Part shown: positions 11,752 through 20,501 of the stretch, piece by piece
How positions within the stretch are numbered: the stretch's first letter is position 1
How the letters are laid out: each line of letters begins with the position of its first letter
Assembly (NCBI GenBank): GCA_011389515.1
Contig: JAABUA010000004.1
Span: forward strand, 1 to 64,000
Reading direction: 5' to 3'
Source of the DNA: Desulfobacteraceae bacterium
GTDB lineage: Bacteria; Desulfobacterota; Desulfobacteria; Desulfobacterales; Desulfosalsimonadaceae
DNA: 64,000 bases
Translations under genes and position numbers: made by a program
Notes under the pieces: generated by a model
What the model saw: only the letters and a program-made list of their open reading frames with translations
The model's database searches: none
Told to the model about the DNA's origin: nothing

Positions 11752-11903
11752 GATGGCACCGTAAAAAGTCCAATATCTGCGTTATGCGAGATTCCTCAGA
11801 ATTTCACGTACAGCTAAGTACTCTGCATTCTTCGGAATCGCGCAAGCCTTGATCTTGAACTTTTTACGGCACCATCTAAAAACCGACTTTTTACGAGTTC
11901 ATC
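11752..11903. repeat. Palindromic dispersed repeat, family B, copy 1
   Basis: The terminal inverted repeat GATGGCACCGTAAAAAGT / ACTTTTTACGGCACCATC bounds 125 bp and is followed after 8 bp by a further tip, GACTTTTTACGAGTTCATC. The interior shares long blocks with 29222-29374 (CAATATCTGCGTTA, AATCGCGCAAGCCTTGATCTTG). It lies directly upstream of uvrB. Confidence 0.85.
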
Positions 11904-11916
11904 ATGCTTCACTTAT

Positions 11917-12008
11917 TAGAACCCATCTCAAAATTCGGATTTCGGTTCAAGATCACGGCGGCGTTTTCTTTCAAACCGCAGACATACGCGAGTATTTTCG
12001 AGGTTCTA
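11917..12008. repeat. Palindromic repeat, family C, with paired tips
   Basis: A 92 bp unit with tips TAGAACCCATCTCAAAAT and, inverted, ATTTTCGAGGTTCTA. The right tip supplies the TAG stop codon of cysS. The left part (CGGATTTCGGTTCAAGATCACGG) is also seen at 29190-29215 in variant form. Confidence 0.75.
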
Positions 12009-13469
12009 CTTCATTTTCCAGGTAGTACCACCTGCACGATCTTCCAGGATGATGTCCAGCGCAAGCAGTTCATCCCGGATTTGGTCGGCAGCAGCAAAAT
12101 CCTTGTTTTGACGCGCCTGTTTCCGCTGGGTGATTTTCTTTTCCACCCATGAGGGATCGATATTGTAAAGCGTGGTCATTCTTTCCTGTTTCCGGTCAAA
12201 ATAAACATTCGGAGGGAGGTTTGCAATTCCAAGGATATTTCCGATTCTTAAAATATCCGCAGCCTCTTCTATTACTGAATCCCTGTGCAGTCTGGTTTTT
12301 GAATCGTCGTCTTCATCGATCCAGCGGTTGATTTTGCGAACCGTTTCAAAAAGAATCGCGATTGCCTTGGCGGTATTGAAATCATCGTCCATGGCTTCAA
12401 GAAAATTGCCGCTGGTAAGAGTTTTATCAGAAATCACCTGAAGGTCGTCCTTGCCGGTGATCTCAGGAATCGGCTTTTCAAGGTATTGTTCTACGCGCGC
12501 CATCAGACCGTATATCCTGTCCATACCGGTGGTTGCCTCATGCATCGCCTGATCCGTGTAATCCAGCGGGGAACGGTAATGATTTGAAAGGAGAAACAGC
12601 CGCAGCGCCTCGGGATGCCAAGTGTTGACGATTTCCTTGATGGTCAGAAAATTGCCGAGTGATTTGGACATTTTTTCCTGATCAATGTTGATAAAACCGT
12701 TATGCACCCAGTACTTGACGAATGTTTTTCCAAATGCGGCCTCGGACTGGGCGATTTCATTTTCATGGTGCGGAAATATAAGGTCCTTCCCGCCGCCGTG
12801 AATATCAAAACTCTGTCCCAAATACTCAGCACTCATGGCGGAGCATTCAATGTGCCATCCGGGCCTGCCTTTTCCCCATGGGCTCTCCCACAGGGGCTCG
12901 TCCGGCTTGGAGGCTTTCCAGAGAACGAAATCATACGGATTTTTTTTGCGGGGATCGATTTCCACCCGGGACCCTGCAACCATGTCCTCCAGTTTCCGCC
13001 CGGAAAGTTTTCCGTAATTTTCATATTTTTCAACGGAAAAATAGACATCGCCGTCCACAGTATAGGCAAATCCTTTATCGATCAGAATGGATACGATGCC
13101 GATGATCTGTTCAATATGTTCCGTGGCCCGTGGTTCCATGGTCGGACGAACCATATTCAAGCTCTCCATGTCCTCATGAAACTCCTGGATATACCGTTCA
13201 GATATGTCGTCGCAACTTACGCCGGACTCGTTTGCCCGGGCGATAATCTTGTCGTCGACATCCGTAAAATTCCTGACATAGAACACATTATATCCTCTGG
13301 CCGCCAGGTAGCGATAAATCACGTCAAAAACAACCACGGAGCGTGCGTGGCCGATATGACAGGAATCATAGACGGTAGGACCGCATACATACATGCGTAC
13401 CTTTCCGGATTCCATGGGTTCGAAATCTTCCTTTTGCCTGCTCAAAGAGTTATATATCCTGATCGCCAT
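12006..13469 (-). CDS. cysS: Cysteinyl-tRNA synthetase
   Basis: Class I aminoacyl-tRNA synthetase charging tRNA-Cys. The zinc-binding Cys and HIGH signature are in [18 protein letters not shown], and the KMSKS loop is [10 protein letters not shown]. Other zinc ligands are in HIECSAMS and PHHENEIAQ. From ATG 13469 the protein is about 487 residues and starts MAIRIYNSL, as in the family; an alternative TTG 11 codons upstream is unlikely. The stop codon TAG is part of a family C repeat, and the last residues (TWKMK) abut it. ispF lies upstream on the same strand, an arrangement seen in several bacteria. Confidence 0.96.
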   Translation of the reverse strand: MAIRIYNSLSRQKEDFEPMESGKVRMYVCGPTVYDSCHIGHARSVVVFDVIYRYLAARGYNVFYVRNFTDVDDKIIARANESGVSCDDISERYIQEFHEDMESLNMVRPTMEPRATEHIEQIIGIVSILIDKGFAYTVDGDVYFSVEKYENYGKLSGRKLEDMVAGSRVEIDPRKKNPYDFVLWKASKPDEPLWESPWGKGRPGWHIECSAMSAEYLGQSFDIHGGGKDLIFPHHENEIAQSEAAFGKTFVKYWVHNGFINIDQEKMSKSLGNFLTIKEIVNTWHPEALRLFLLSNHYRSPLDYTDQAMHEATTGMDRIYGLMARVEQYLEKPIPEITGKDDLQVISDKTLTSGNFLEAMDDDFNTAKAIAILFETVRKINRWIDEDDDSKTRLHRDSVIEEAADILRIGNILGIANLPPNVYFDRKQERMTTLYNIDPSWVEKKITQRKQARQNKDFAAADQIRDELLALDIILEDRAGGTTWKMK

Positions 13470-13553
13470 AACTTGTAATTCCGTTTTTCTTTTTAAAAAC
13501 AAGGTTGATGAATTCGTAAAAAGTCACAAGATACGTAACAGACATATCCTGTT

Positions 13554-14027
13554 TTATCCTGCGCCAAGCATGGCAACGCACATGGCCGCCATTCCCTCTC
13601 CGCTTCCTATAAAACCGAGGCCTTCGGTTGTTGTGGCCTTAATGTTTACGCATTCCTTTTTTATTTCCAGTGCCTGGGAAATGTTTGCAGCCATTGCCTC
13701 CCTGAAAGGACAGAGCCTGGGGGCTTCGGCAAAAACAGTTGCATCTATGTTATAAATGCGGGGATATTGAGCAGTAACTTTTTCCCGGGTTTTTTCCAGC
13801 AGGCGAATACTGTATATATTTTTAAATGCGGCATCCGAATCCGGAAAATGAAGTCCGATATCCCCCAGGCCCGCTGCCCCCAATAGCGCATCACAGATTG
13901 CATGGACAAGCACATCGGCATCCGAATGTCCGGCAAGCCCCTTTTCAAAGGGAATTTCAATTCCGCCAAGAATGAGTTTTCTGCCTGCTACCAGTTTGTG
14001 AATATCATATCCAATGCCGACTCGCAC
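13554..14027 (-). CDS. ispF: 2-C-methyl-D-erythritol 2,4-cyclodiphosphate synthase
   Basis: MEP-pathway enzyme that cyclises CDP-ME 2-phosphate for isoprenoid synthesis. Metal ligands are in GIGYDIHKL (Asp and His) and in GHSDADVLVHAICDALLGAAG; the C-terminal TTEGLGFIGSGEGMAAM is also family-typical. 157 residues is the usual size. The start is a GTG at 14027 preceded by GGGAG. ispD, often fused or adjacent, is absent here; cysS is the downstream neighbour on the same strand. A 19 bp family B tip fragment (GATGAATTCGTAAAAAGTC, 13507-13525) lies between ispF and cysS. Confidence 0.95.
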   Translation of the reverse strand: MRVGIGYDIHKLVAGRKLILGGIEIPFEKGLAGHSDADVLVHAICDALLGAAGLGDIGLHFPDSDAAFKNIYSIRLLEKTREKVTAQYPRIYNIDATVFAEAPRLCPFREAMAANISQALEIKKECVNIKATTTEGLGFIGSGEGMAAMCVAMLGAG

Positions 14028-14138
14028 GAAAAACTCCCTGAAAGAATCGTAAACACGTTTTTTGTTTATTGTTTTTTAGCATATAACGCGACGGCGCGTA
14101 AACGGCAAAAGCCTGGAATCGAATTGGCTTGAGATGCA

Positions 14139-14891
14139 TCATTGGCCGGACGACCACAAGCCATTGATCAGTGCGGCGGCATTGCGGCCGAGAACGTTGT
14201 GGTTATAGCCGCCCTCCAATATGGCAAAACATCCGCCGCCCGCGGCGTTGGCCGCCTGCCTGACCATCTTGCCGATTGCGTGATAATCCTCTGTGGCCAG
14301 CAGTCCTCCCCAATCATTCATATGATTGTCAAATCCTGCTGAAATACCGATCAGGTCAATCGCAGTGGTCGAAAGTATCCGCTCTGTTTCACGGATATAC
14401 TCATCACGTGAATTTTTGGCAATATTATAGGTGTGCACCCAATTTTTGCCCTGAAGGATATTGTCCGTCCCGTCCCCGTAATGGAGGTCAATATCAAGAA
14501 CCAGCGCTGTTTCAATGCGGTTTTCCGCTTTTAATGCAAGCAGCGCAATGGCCATGTTGTTAAAGAAACAAAATCCCCATGCACTGTCAGCGGAAGCATG
14601 ATGTCCGGGGGGACGAATAGCGCCAAAAGACGGTTCATTCAAGCCGATGCGAGCGGTTTCCACTGCCGCCCCGGCGGCCAGGGCGGCAATGTCGTAGAGC
14701 CCCTGCCGGCGGATGTCATTGATATGTGATTGGGTGTGGGTCAACAATATCTGTTTTTCCGCTGCCGGCTCGGGCTCGATGATTTCAGCATGATCCGGCA
14801 GCGCATGGATGATACTTTCCATGCGACCCGGTGCAGATGCCGGGTCCGAAGTATATACCGTGTAAAAATAATCGCTGAATATGATCTTCAT
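14139..14891 (-). CDS. Histone-deacetylase-family metal-dependent deacylase
   Basis: About 250 residues of the HDAC/acetoin utilisation/acetylpolyamine amidohydrolase superfamily. Catalytic landmarks are IRPPGHHA (the His-His pair), DIDLHYGDGT (metal-binding Asp and His) and the late GGGCFAILEGGYN. Bacterial members deacetylate small amines or proteins; the substrate cannot be read from sequence. ATG 14891 is chosen because GGAGGTGGTC precedes it; four extra upstream codons are possible but unsupported. A degenerate family B repeat lies just upstream, in what should be the promoter region. Confidence 0.88.
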   Translation of the reverse strand: MKIIFSDYFYTVYTSDPASAPGRMESIIHALPDHAEIIEPEPAAEKQILLTHTQSHINDIRRQGLYDIAALAAGAAVETARIGLNEPSFGAIRPPGHHASADSAWGFCFFNNMAIALLALKAENRIETALVLDIDLHYGDGTDNILQGKNWVHTYNIAKNSRDEYIRETERILSTTAIDLIGISAGFDNHMNDWGGLLATEDYHAIGKMVRQAANAAGGGCFAILEGGYNHNVLGRNAAALINGLWSSGQ

Positions 14892-14909
14892 GACCACCTC
14901 CAAGATTCG

Positions 14910-14978
14910 TGCGCCTTGATCTTGTCACGCCATGGCGTGATTCTTTGCCATCGAAAATAACCTTTTACGAGTCTATCT
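14910..14978. repeat. Degenerate family B repeat (right half)
   Basis: The segment GTGCGCCTTGATCTTG followed by CCTTTTACGAGTCTATC matches the right half and outer tip of the full family B copies at 11752-11903 and 29222-29374. The left half is missing. A family C-like tip (TAATCTATCTCAAAAG) follows at 14986-15001. Confidence 0.6.
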
Positions 14979-15019
14979 TCTATTATAATCTATCTCAAAA
15001 GAACCATAGAACCCTTTGA

Positions 15020-16594
15020 TCAGAAACTGTAAAACCCGCCGATCAGAAAAAGCCACCCGCCAACATCAATGTCATTTTCGCCGAACCGGTCCACTACCGA
15101 ATATTGCGTTTCAATGAGCATTCCCCACCGGCGGTAGCGGATATCCGTGTTGTAGAGCCATATTCCGGCGCGACCGTGATACCCCCCGGTCCACTTGCTG
15201 ATGTTATCGAATGTCTCCAGTGCCGATGTTTCCCGGATATACCAGTAATCCGGCCCGATCCCGGCAAAACCCCAAACATATGGCGCAAGCGGATACCTGA
15301 CGTTTATGGAAGCCGAGGTCGGAATCATCGTAAATGTCGCATCAACCCGGGTCGGAACGCCGGATTCCACGGCCCTGAGGTTTCCTTTGGATCGCATGTA
15401 TCCGGCCTTGAAATCAACGGTCAGATAACGATGCAGACTTCTTTCGTAAAAGAGAAAAAGCGGGTAATTATCCCTGCCGTAAAAGTCATCGAACTCCGTC
15501 TGATGCGGCAGAAAATATCCTCCTGAAAGTCCCAGCTTGTTTTTATTGCGGGTGACATCATATGAAGGCTCTTGTTTATTGTTCCTTCCCGTCAGGCTCC
15601 CAATAAAGCATCCGCTGTTAAAATCATTAAAGCCTTCTGTATAGGATTGAATATCTTCAACGTTTACATTTATTTTTTCAGCAGGTTCACTGATGTTTCC
15701 CGAAAGATCGTAGGAAACAGCCTCGAACTCCCAGGTGGACTGCCGGGCCAGACCGTCAAACACATGCGTGCCTTTCTTTTCAATATCAATCGATTCCGCC
15801 AGAGGACCGGGGGATCGACCGTAATGAATGACAATCCCGGCAAAATCCACCATGTTTTCATTGCCTGCAACAACACTGATTGTTATTTCCCCTTGGCCGC
15901 TCAAGCGTCCCCTGATCCTTTCGGGAATGTCCGGCGGCCGGTTGTCCGGGAGCGTGTCCACCACAATTTCATCCGCTTTTTCCGATTCGAATATGGGCGC
16001 CTCACCGGTTTCTGATATCGATGAAATAGTAAAATAATACCGTGTATTAGAATCTAATCCATCAATAATTACATTATGTTTTGACCCGTCAACATCCAGG
16101 GTGGTGTCATACGCTCCAGAGGCGGTGCCGAAAAAAATTCTGTATCTGTCCGGTTCCGAATCCGGTATTCTATCCCATTGAAGACCAACGGATGCTTCGC
16201 CGACATCTTCCATGCCGGTTATCCAGAAATTTGCAGGCGGTCCGGAAGGGGAATCTTCAGGAAGCGTATTTTCAGAAACAATATCCGATTTTCTTCCTTC
16301 TCCCAAAATGCGCACAACGGCGGACACCGCAAAAAAATAGCTTGAATCCGGTTCAAGGTCCGTTATTTCGTATTGCCGCTGCCCTTGAACCCGGATCCGC
16401 TCATTTGTCAGATCCCGCGTCGAACCCCAGTAAATATAATAATGATCCGCATTCACGATGCTGTCCCATTCTATGGTAATGGAATTGACATCCGGTGACA
16501 GGGAAACATTGGCCGGCGCGTCAAACAGCTGGGCGCCTGCTGAACACACATATACGAAAAAAACGACCATGGTATAGATAATTTTTTTCAACAC
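15020..16594 (-). CDS. FN3-repeat protein with C-terminal outer-membrane barrel
   Basis: 524 residues with a signal peptide (hydrophobic residues ~5-20, cleavage near SAGAQ). Three fibronectin type III-like repeats follow, at roughly 25-110, 120-210 and 220-310, each with the Tyr-rich motif (DHYYIYWGS, DRYRIFFGT) and a late YFFAVS/YYFTIS strand. The last ~190 residues alternate polar and aromatic residues and end in FYSF, as expected for a beta-barrel inserted by BAM. The layout suggests a surface-anchored adhesin-like or envelope protein with the FN3 region in the periplasm or outside. GTG 16594, preceded by GAGGAAAAC, is the probable start. No specific family is recognised. Confidence 0.7.
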   Translation of the reverse strand: MLKKIIYTMVVFFVYVCSAGAQLFDAPANVSLSPDVNSITIEWDSIVNADHYYIYWGSTRDLTNERIRVQGQRQYEITDLEPDSSYFFAVSAVVRILGEGRKSDIVSENTLPEDSPSGPPANFWITGMEDVGEASVGLQWDRIPDSEPDRYRIFFGTASGAYDTTLDVDGSKHNVIIDGLDSNTRYYFTISSISETGEAPIFESEKADEIVVDTLPDNRPPDIPERIRGRLSGQGEITISVVAGNENMVDFAGIVIHYGRSPGPLAESIDIEKKGTHVFDGLARQSTWEFEAVSYDLSGNISEPAEKINVNVEDIQSYTEGFNDFNSGCFIGSLTGRNNKQEPSYDVTRNKNKLGLSGGYFLPHQTEFDDFYGRDNYPLFLFYERSLHRYLTVDFKAGYMRSKGNLRAVESGVPTRVDATFTMIPTSASINVRYPLAPYVWGFAGIGPDYWYIRETSALETFDNISKWTGGYHGRAGIWLYNTDIRYRRWGMLIETQYSVVDRFGENDIDVGGWLFLIGGFYSF

Positions 16595-16622
16595 GTTTTC
16601 CTCTTTGGCAATGATATAAAGA

Positions 16623-17456
16623 TCACCGCTGTTTCAGGTTTTGACGAGATGCAAGAAAATGCGGGGCCACTGCAGCAGGGTCGTCGGTAAGAATAAAATC
16701 CGCATTGGCATCCAAAACCCGGCGCAGTTGTTTTACGGTGTTGCACGAATACGTCATGATTCTTTTCCCATGCCGGTGCCCCTGTCGCACAAGGGATTTG
16801 TCTATGTCCCCCAGTGGAACCCCGTACCCGTATATTGCCGGGTTACGGGCCGTAATATCAAATTGACGGTAAAAATCATGATCGATATTCAAAATATATT
16901 TCAGCGCCGGCGCATGGTTATGCGCAATCATAAGCGCTTCATGGTCAAACGATAGCACATGCATATTGCCGATACGCTTTTCCGGTACATTTATCATGAT
17001 CATCTCCGCGACGGCTTCGGAGAGTTGACTTCTTTTTTCCGGGAAGCTGTCGATAGCGGTCGGCCCGGTTTTGAGCTCGATCATCAAGTTTGTTTTTTGC
17101 GCATACATGCACAATACATCGTCCAGCCGCATCAGGGAAGTTTTCGCGAATGTTTCGGAAAACCATTTCCCGTAGTCAAACGTCCGTAACGTCTCAAAGG
17201 GGTAATCAAAAACCGCACCGCTTTTACCGGTGATACGGAAAAGCGCGTCATCATGAAAAACAACCGGGACGCCGTCTGCGGTCAGGCGTACGTCGAATTC
17301 AATGCCGTCGACGTGCTGTATGAGTGCCATATCAAACGCGGCAACGGTATTTTCCGGGGCTTCGGCCATGGCCCCCCGGTGTGCAATGAGCAGGGGGTAC
17401 CTGCCTCCGGTGGGTGCTTCAAATGCCTGGGAAGCTTCATGATGCGCTTTCATCAT
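16623..17456 (-). CDS. Glycerophosphodiester phosphodiesterase
   Basis: 277-residue GDPD-family TIM barrel that hydrolyses glycerophosphodiesters to glycerol 3-phosphate plus an alcohol. Signature residues are LLIAHRGAMAEAPENTVAAF (catalytic His), GIEFDVRLTADGVPVVFHDD (metal-binding Glu and Asp, second catalytic His) and MIELKTG later. No signal peptide, so it is cytoplasmic. ATG 17456 has GAGG upstream. It could recycle phosphorus from phospholipid head groups, in line with other phosphorus genes further along, but it stands alone here, 28 bp upstream of the FN3/barrel gene on the same strand. Confidence 0.9.
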   Translation of the reverse strand: MMKAHHEASQAFEAPTGGRYPLLIAHRGAMAEAPENTVAAFDMALIQHVDGIEFDVRLTADGVPVVFHDDALFRITGKSGAVFDYPFETLRTFDYGKWFSETFAKTSLMRLDDVLCMYAQKTNLMIELKTGPTAIDSFPEKRSQLSEAVAEMIMINVPEKRIGNMHVLSFDHEALMIAHNHAPALKYILNIDHDFYRQFDITARNPAIYGYGVPLGDIDKSLVRQGHRHGKRIMTYSCNTVKQLRRVLDANADFILTDDPAAVAPHFLASRQNLKQR

Positions 17457-17712
17457 AGGCCTTGCCTCTGGATCAATCCTAACTCTTTTTATAAAAAAAA
17501 TGAATTGCTTGTCTATAATTTCACTTTTTTATCCAAAATCATCAATAAAATAATACGGCAAAATAATACGGCAAGTCGGATTCCGTGTTCGGACTCGTTG
17601 TGGTGTTCGGATTTGGCGGTATTTACGTGGAAGTCTTTTCAGAAGTGGAAATCAAATGGTTCGGGAACTCTTGCGCTGGATGCACGTATGCGCATTGAAC
17701 ATTGACCGTGCC

Positions 17713-20499
17713 CTACTCTTCCCTGAGTATGAGGCCCGAGGGGAGCGCTTCGCCGAATATTGCGCTTTCCTCCTGTTTTTCCAGGTCAACGACTTCTGAA
17801 AGGGGTTTTGTTTTTTGAGGCATCCCGTTTTCTTCCAGCCATGATGCGACGCGGTGTGCGAGTTCAGGATCGATATCCCTTGCCCGGTCGCCGGTTTTCC
17901 GGGCCATCTGGAGCATGGCCTCTCCTGCCGGACCTGATTGATTCCATTGGTTTGCCAGGATCCACTCAATCCATGAGGCCGTTTCAGCGGGAGGCACAAC
18001 GCGATCAACAGGGCCGTAAAGGAGTTCCCTGGCTCCGATTCGGGAAAGACACCACAATTGCTGTGCCTTTGCTTTTTTCGGAGCGATTTCTGCCAGGAGC
18101 GCCCTTCCCCATGCAATTTTCTCTTTTGCCGCCAGCCGCTCCATGTTGGCGATCGCCATGAACATTTCAATCCGCTCCTGGGGCGGCATTTTGACTTTGG
18201 TTCCTTTTCTCGGCATCAGCAGGGGGCGAAGATCCTGTGAATACTGGCGCTGTTGTCCGGAAGTGAGACCGCCTGCGACCCTTCTCCACATTATCCACCA
18301 CTCCACTAAGGCCTGTTGGTTTTTCCGAAAGGTCACACCGGTTTTGTACATTTTCCAAAGAATCTTGAGCCGCTGTTCATCAAATCCGTCCCCAAAGCCT
18401 GGGCGAAGACAAAAACCCGCAAGGTTCAACCACCGAACTTCGTGTTCCGGTGAATATTTTCGGGACTCGGGTATCTCCAACAGCAAATCGGCGATTTTGC
18501 GAATCAGCCCCAGCGGCCAGTCATCACGCTTGCGACCCGCACTTTTAGAAACGGCTTTGATCAACCCGGCAAGCTGTGAAGCCGGGGCGTCTTTTTCAAA
18601 CGCACTTTCCACGATGGACAACACTTCGGAAAGCAATTCCGCGTCAAACACTTCCCGGTCGCCTATCCCGCTTCGGGAGGCGCTATCGCGAAGCTGAAAA
18701 CGAAGCTGCCATTTATGGCTGGTGGATACGGCCCCGCACCACAGCATCAGAACACCGGATTCCGTATATTCCACTTCTATTTTGACGGCGAGGGAAGTTT
18801 TTGCCCCCTTTTTGCCGAACTGGATAACGGTTTGAAGGGGAGGCAGCGGTGTAAGAGTTTCATCAATGGTTACAATTTCCCCGAATCGGTCTCCGGAACG
18901 ATAGCTGGAGGAATAGAGATCAAAGGACACTGGTTGGTTCGCCAAAACATCGAACGTCCGTTTTTCAAGGGAGATGCGCGTTCCTTCATCCAGGCCGCGC
19001 TCGACGATGCAAACGGCCTTCTGCTGTTCGGAGGAACGGTCCCCAGGCAATTCTCCGCCATGGACGATTCCCAGGTAATAAGACCTTGGGCTGCCCGAGC
19101 CGACCCGGACGCCCTTTCCGGTTTTCACAAGCCCGTAATAGGAAGCGCCTAAGGCAACTGCCAGATCCAGGCTTTTCGTGTTAAGTACCCTCGGGCGCGT
19201 TTCGTCTGTTTCGCCGAACCATCGCCGGACGGCTTCGCATATACGATTTTGGACCGCTTTGGCCTTGAGCGAGCCGCCGTTGAACAGGATAAGATCAGGA
19301 AACGGCGCCCGTGTCCCCAGGAGTGTTTCGATATCTTGGCTGTGTTTCTCCAGAAAGTTACCGATGTGACGGGTAATGGCCGGCTCCTGTTCATAGGGAA
19401 GGCCGAACTCGGAGATTCCTTTTTTCACGGACGGTTTCCGATCCTCCGATTTTTCGACCAGCGGGAAAAACCCTTCCAGGACAATCTGCTCAAGCATCTC
19501 CCGATCAATGGTCGCCGTAAGGGTTCCACCGATCAATCGGCTTCCTTCGCCGATCATGGTGATGATTTCTTTTTCGGAGCCGCCGTTTAAAATATTCTCC
19601 TTAGCCTGCCGGCACAAGTGGCATAGCGTTTTCCATCGGTCGCCGCCCAAAGAAGCGTTTTTGCCGAACTGTTTTTCAACATGGCGCGCAAGGGCAAGGT
19701 CGATATTGTCCCCGCCCAGGATAAGGTGGTCTCCCACGGCAATGCGCTCGAAGCGGGGCGTCTGCCCCTCGATTTCCGTCAGGGTGATCAGGGTCAGATC
19801 GGTCGTTCCCCCGCCCACATCGCAGACAAGAACCAGTTCATTCGGGTGGATATGATCATGCCAGTCATGCTCATGCAGTACAAGCCAGCTGTAAAAAGCA
19901 GATAAGGGCTCTTCAAGCAGAACAACATCGGAAAGGCCGGCCGATCTGGACGCTTCAATGGTAAGATCCCGGGCGATTTCATCAAACGATGCGGGAACGG
20001 TAATGACGATAAACTGGTTTTCAAGAAAATCGTCCTCGTCTTTTACCTTACTGTTCCATGCGCGGCGGATATGGTCCAGGTAAGAGGCGGTCGCTTGTAT
20101 AGGAGAGACCTTTCCCACCTCTTGCGACGATCCCCAGGGAAGGATTTTTGCGCGCCGGTCTGCGCCTGCATGGCACAGCCAGCTCTTGGACGAGGAGACC
20201 AGTCGGGCCGGAACCCTGGAACCCTGGTCTCTGGCAAAAGAGCCGACCACATGGGATGAATGGGGATTCCATGGCAGCCGTATGGCATCTTCATGAATGT
20301 CATATTTGCCGGGAATATAATAGAACGAAGGGAGTACCGGCAGGGAAGAAACCTCCCCCGCGCCTGTGAGCTGGGGTATTTCAAACAGACGGATTCCCCG
20401 TTCCTTTTTCACCCCGGCATCCCGGTCAATGTAGGATACCGCCGAATTGGTCGTTCCCAAATCGATACCGATAATATACCGTTTATCCTGTATCTCCAT
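17713..20499 (-). CDS. Hsp70-like protein with long helical C-terminal extension
   Basis: About 928 residues. Residues 1-~480 form the actin/Hsp70 ATPase fold: phosphate-1 loop IIGIDLGTTNSAVSY, phosphate-2 VCDVGGGTTDLTLI and adenosine motif LILFNGGSLKAKAVQNRI. A short substrate-binding-like beta region follows, and then ~330 residues of alpha-helical sequence not found in DnaK. It is not canonical DnaK: the C-terminal lid is replaced. The start at ATG 20499 lies directly after the stop of the preceding Hsp70 gene (TGATCATG), so the pair is translationally coupled. The partner is probably the shorter Hsp70 and the DUF2760 membrane protein upstream. Confidence 0.85.
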   Translation of the reverse strand: MEIQDKRYIIGIDLGTTNSAVSYIDRDAGVKKERGIRLFEIPQLTGAGEVSSLPVLPSFYYIPGKYDIHEDAIRLPWNPHSSHVVGSFARDQGSRVPARLVSSSKSWLCHAGADRRAKILPWGSSQEVGKVSPIQATASYLDHIRRAWNSKVKDEDDFLENQFIVITVPASFDEIARDLTIEASRSAGLSDVVLLEEPLSAFYSWLVLHEHDWHDHIHPNELVLVCDVGGGTTDLTLITLTEIEGQTPRFERIAVGDHLILGGDNIDLALARHVEKQFGKNASLGGDRWKTLCHLCRQAKENILNGGSEKEIITMIGEGSRLIGGTLTATIDREMLEQIVLEGFFPLVEKSEDRKPSVKKGISEFGLPYEQEPAITRHIGNFLEKHSQDIETLLGTRAPFPDLILFNGGSLKAKAVQNRICEAVRRWFGETDETRPRVLNTKSLDLAVALGASYYGLVKTGKGVRVGSGSPRSYYLGIVHGGELPGDRSSEQQKAVCIVERGLDEGTRISLEKRTFDVLANQPVSFDLYSSSYRSGDRFGEIVTIDETLTPLPPLQTVIQFGKKGAKTSLAVKIEVEYTESGVLMLWCGAVSTSHKWQLRFQLRDSASRSGIGDREVFDAELLSEVLSIVESAFEKDAPASQLAGLIKAVSKSAGRKRDDWPLGLIRKIADLLLEIPESRKYSPEHEVRWLNLAGFCLRPGFGDGFDEQRLKILWKMYKTGVTFRKNQQALVEWWIMWRRVAGGLTSGQQRQYSQDLRPLLMPRKGTKVKMPPQERIEMFMAIANMERLAAKEKIAWGRALLAEIAPKKAKAQQLWCLSRIGARELLYGPVDRVVPPAETASWIEWILANQWNQSGPAGEAMLQMARKTGDRARDIDPELAHRVASWLEENGMPQKTKPLSEVVDLEKQEESAIFGEALPSGLILREE

Positions 20500-20501
20500 G
20501 A

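Noticed and set aside
12702-13478. 258-codon plus-strand frame antisense to cysS
   Set aside because: It lies fully within the conserved cysS coding sequence; its composition reflects the opposite strand and no family features are seen.
17560-17590. Short tandem AATAATACGGCAA repeat
   Set aside because: Only two partial units in an intergenic region; too short to distinguish from chance.
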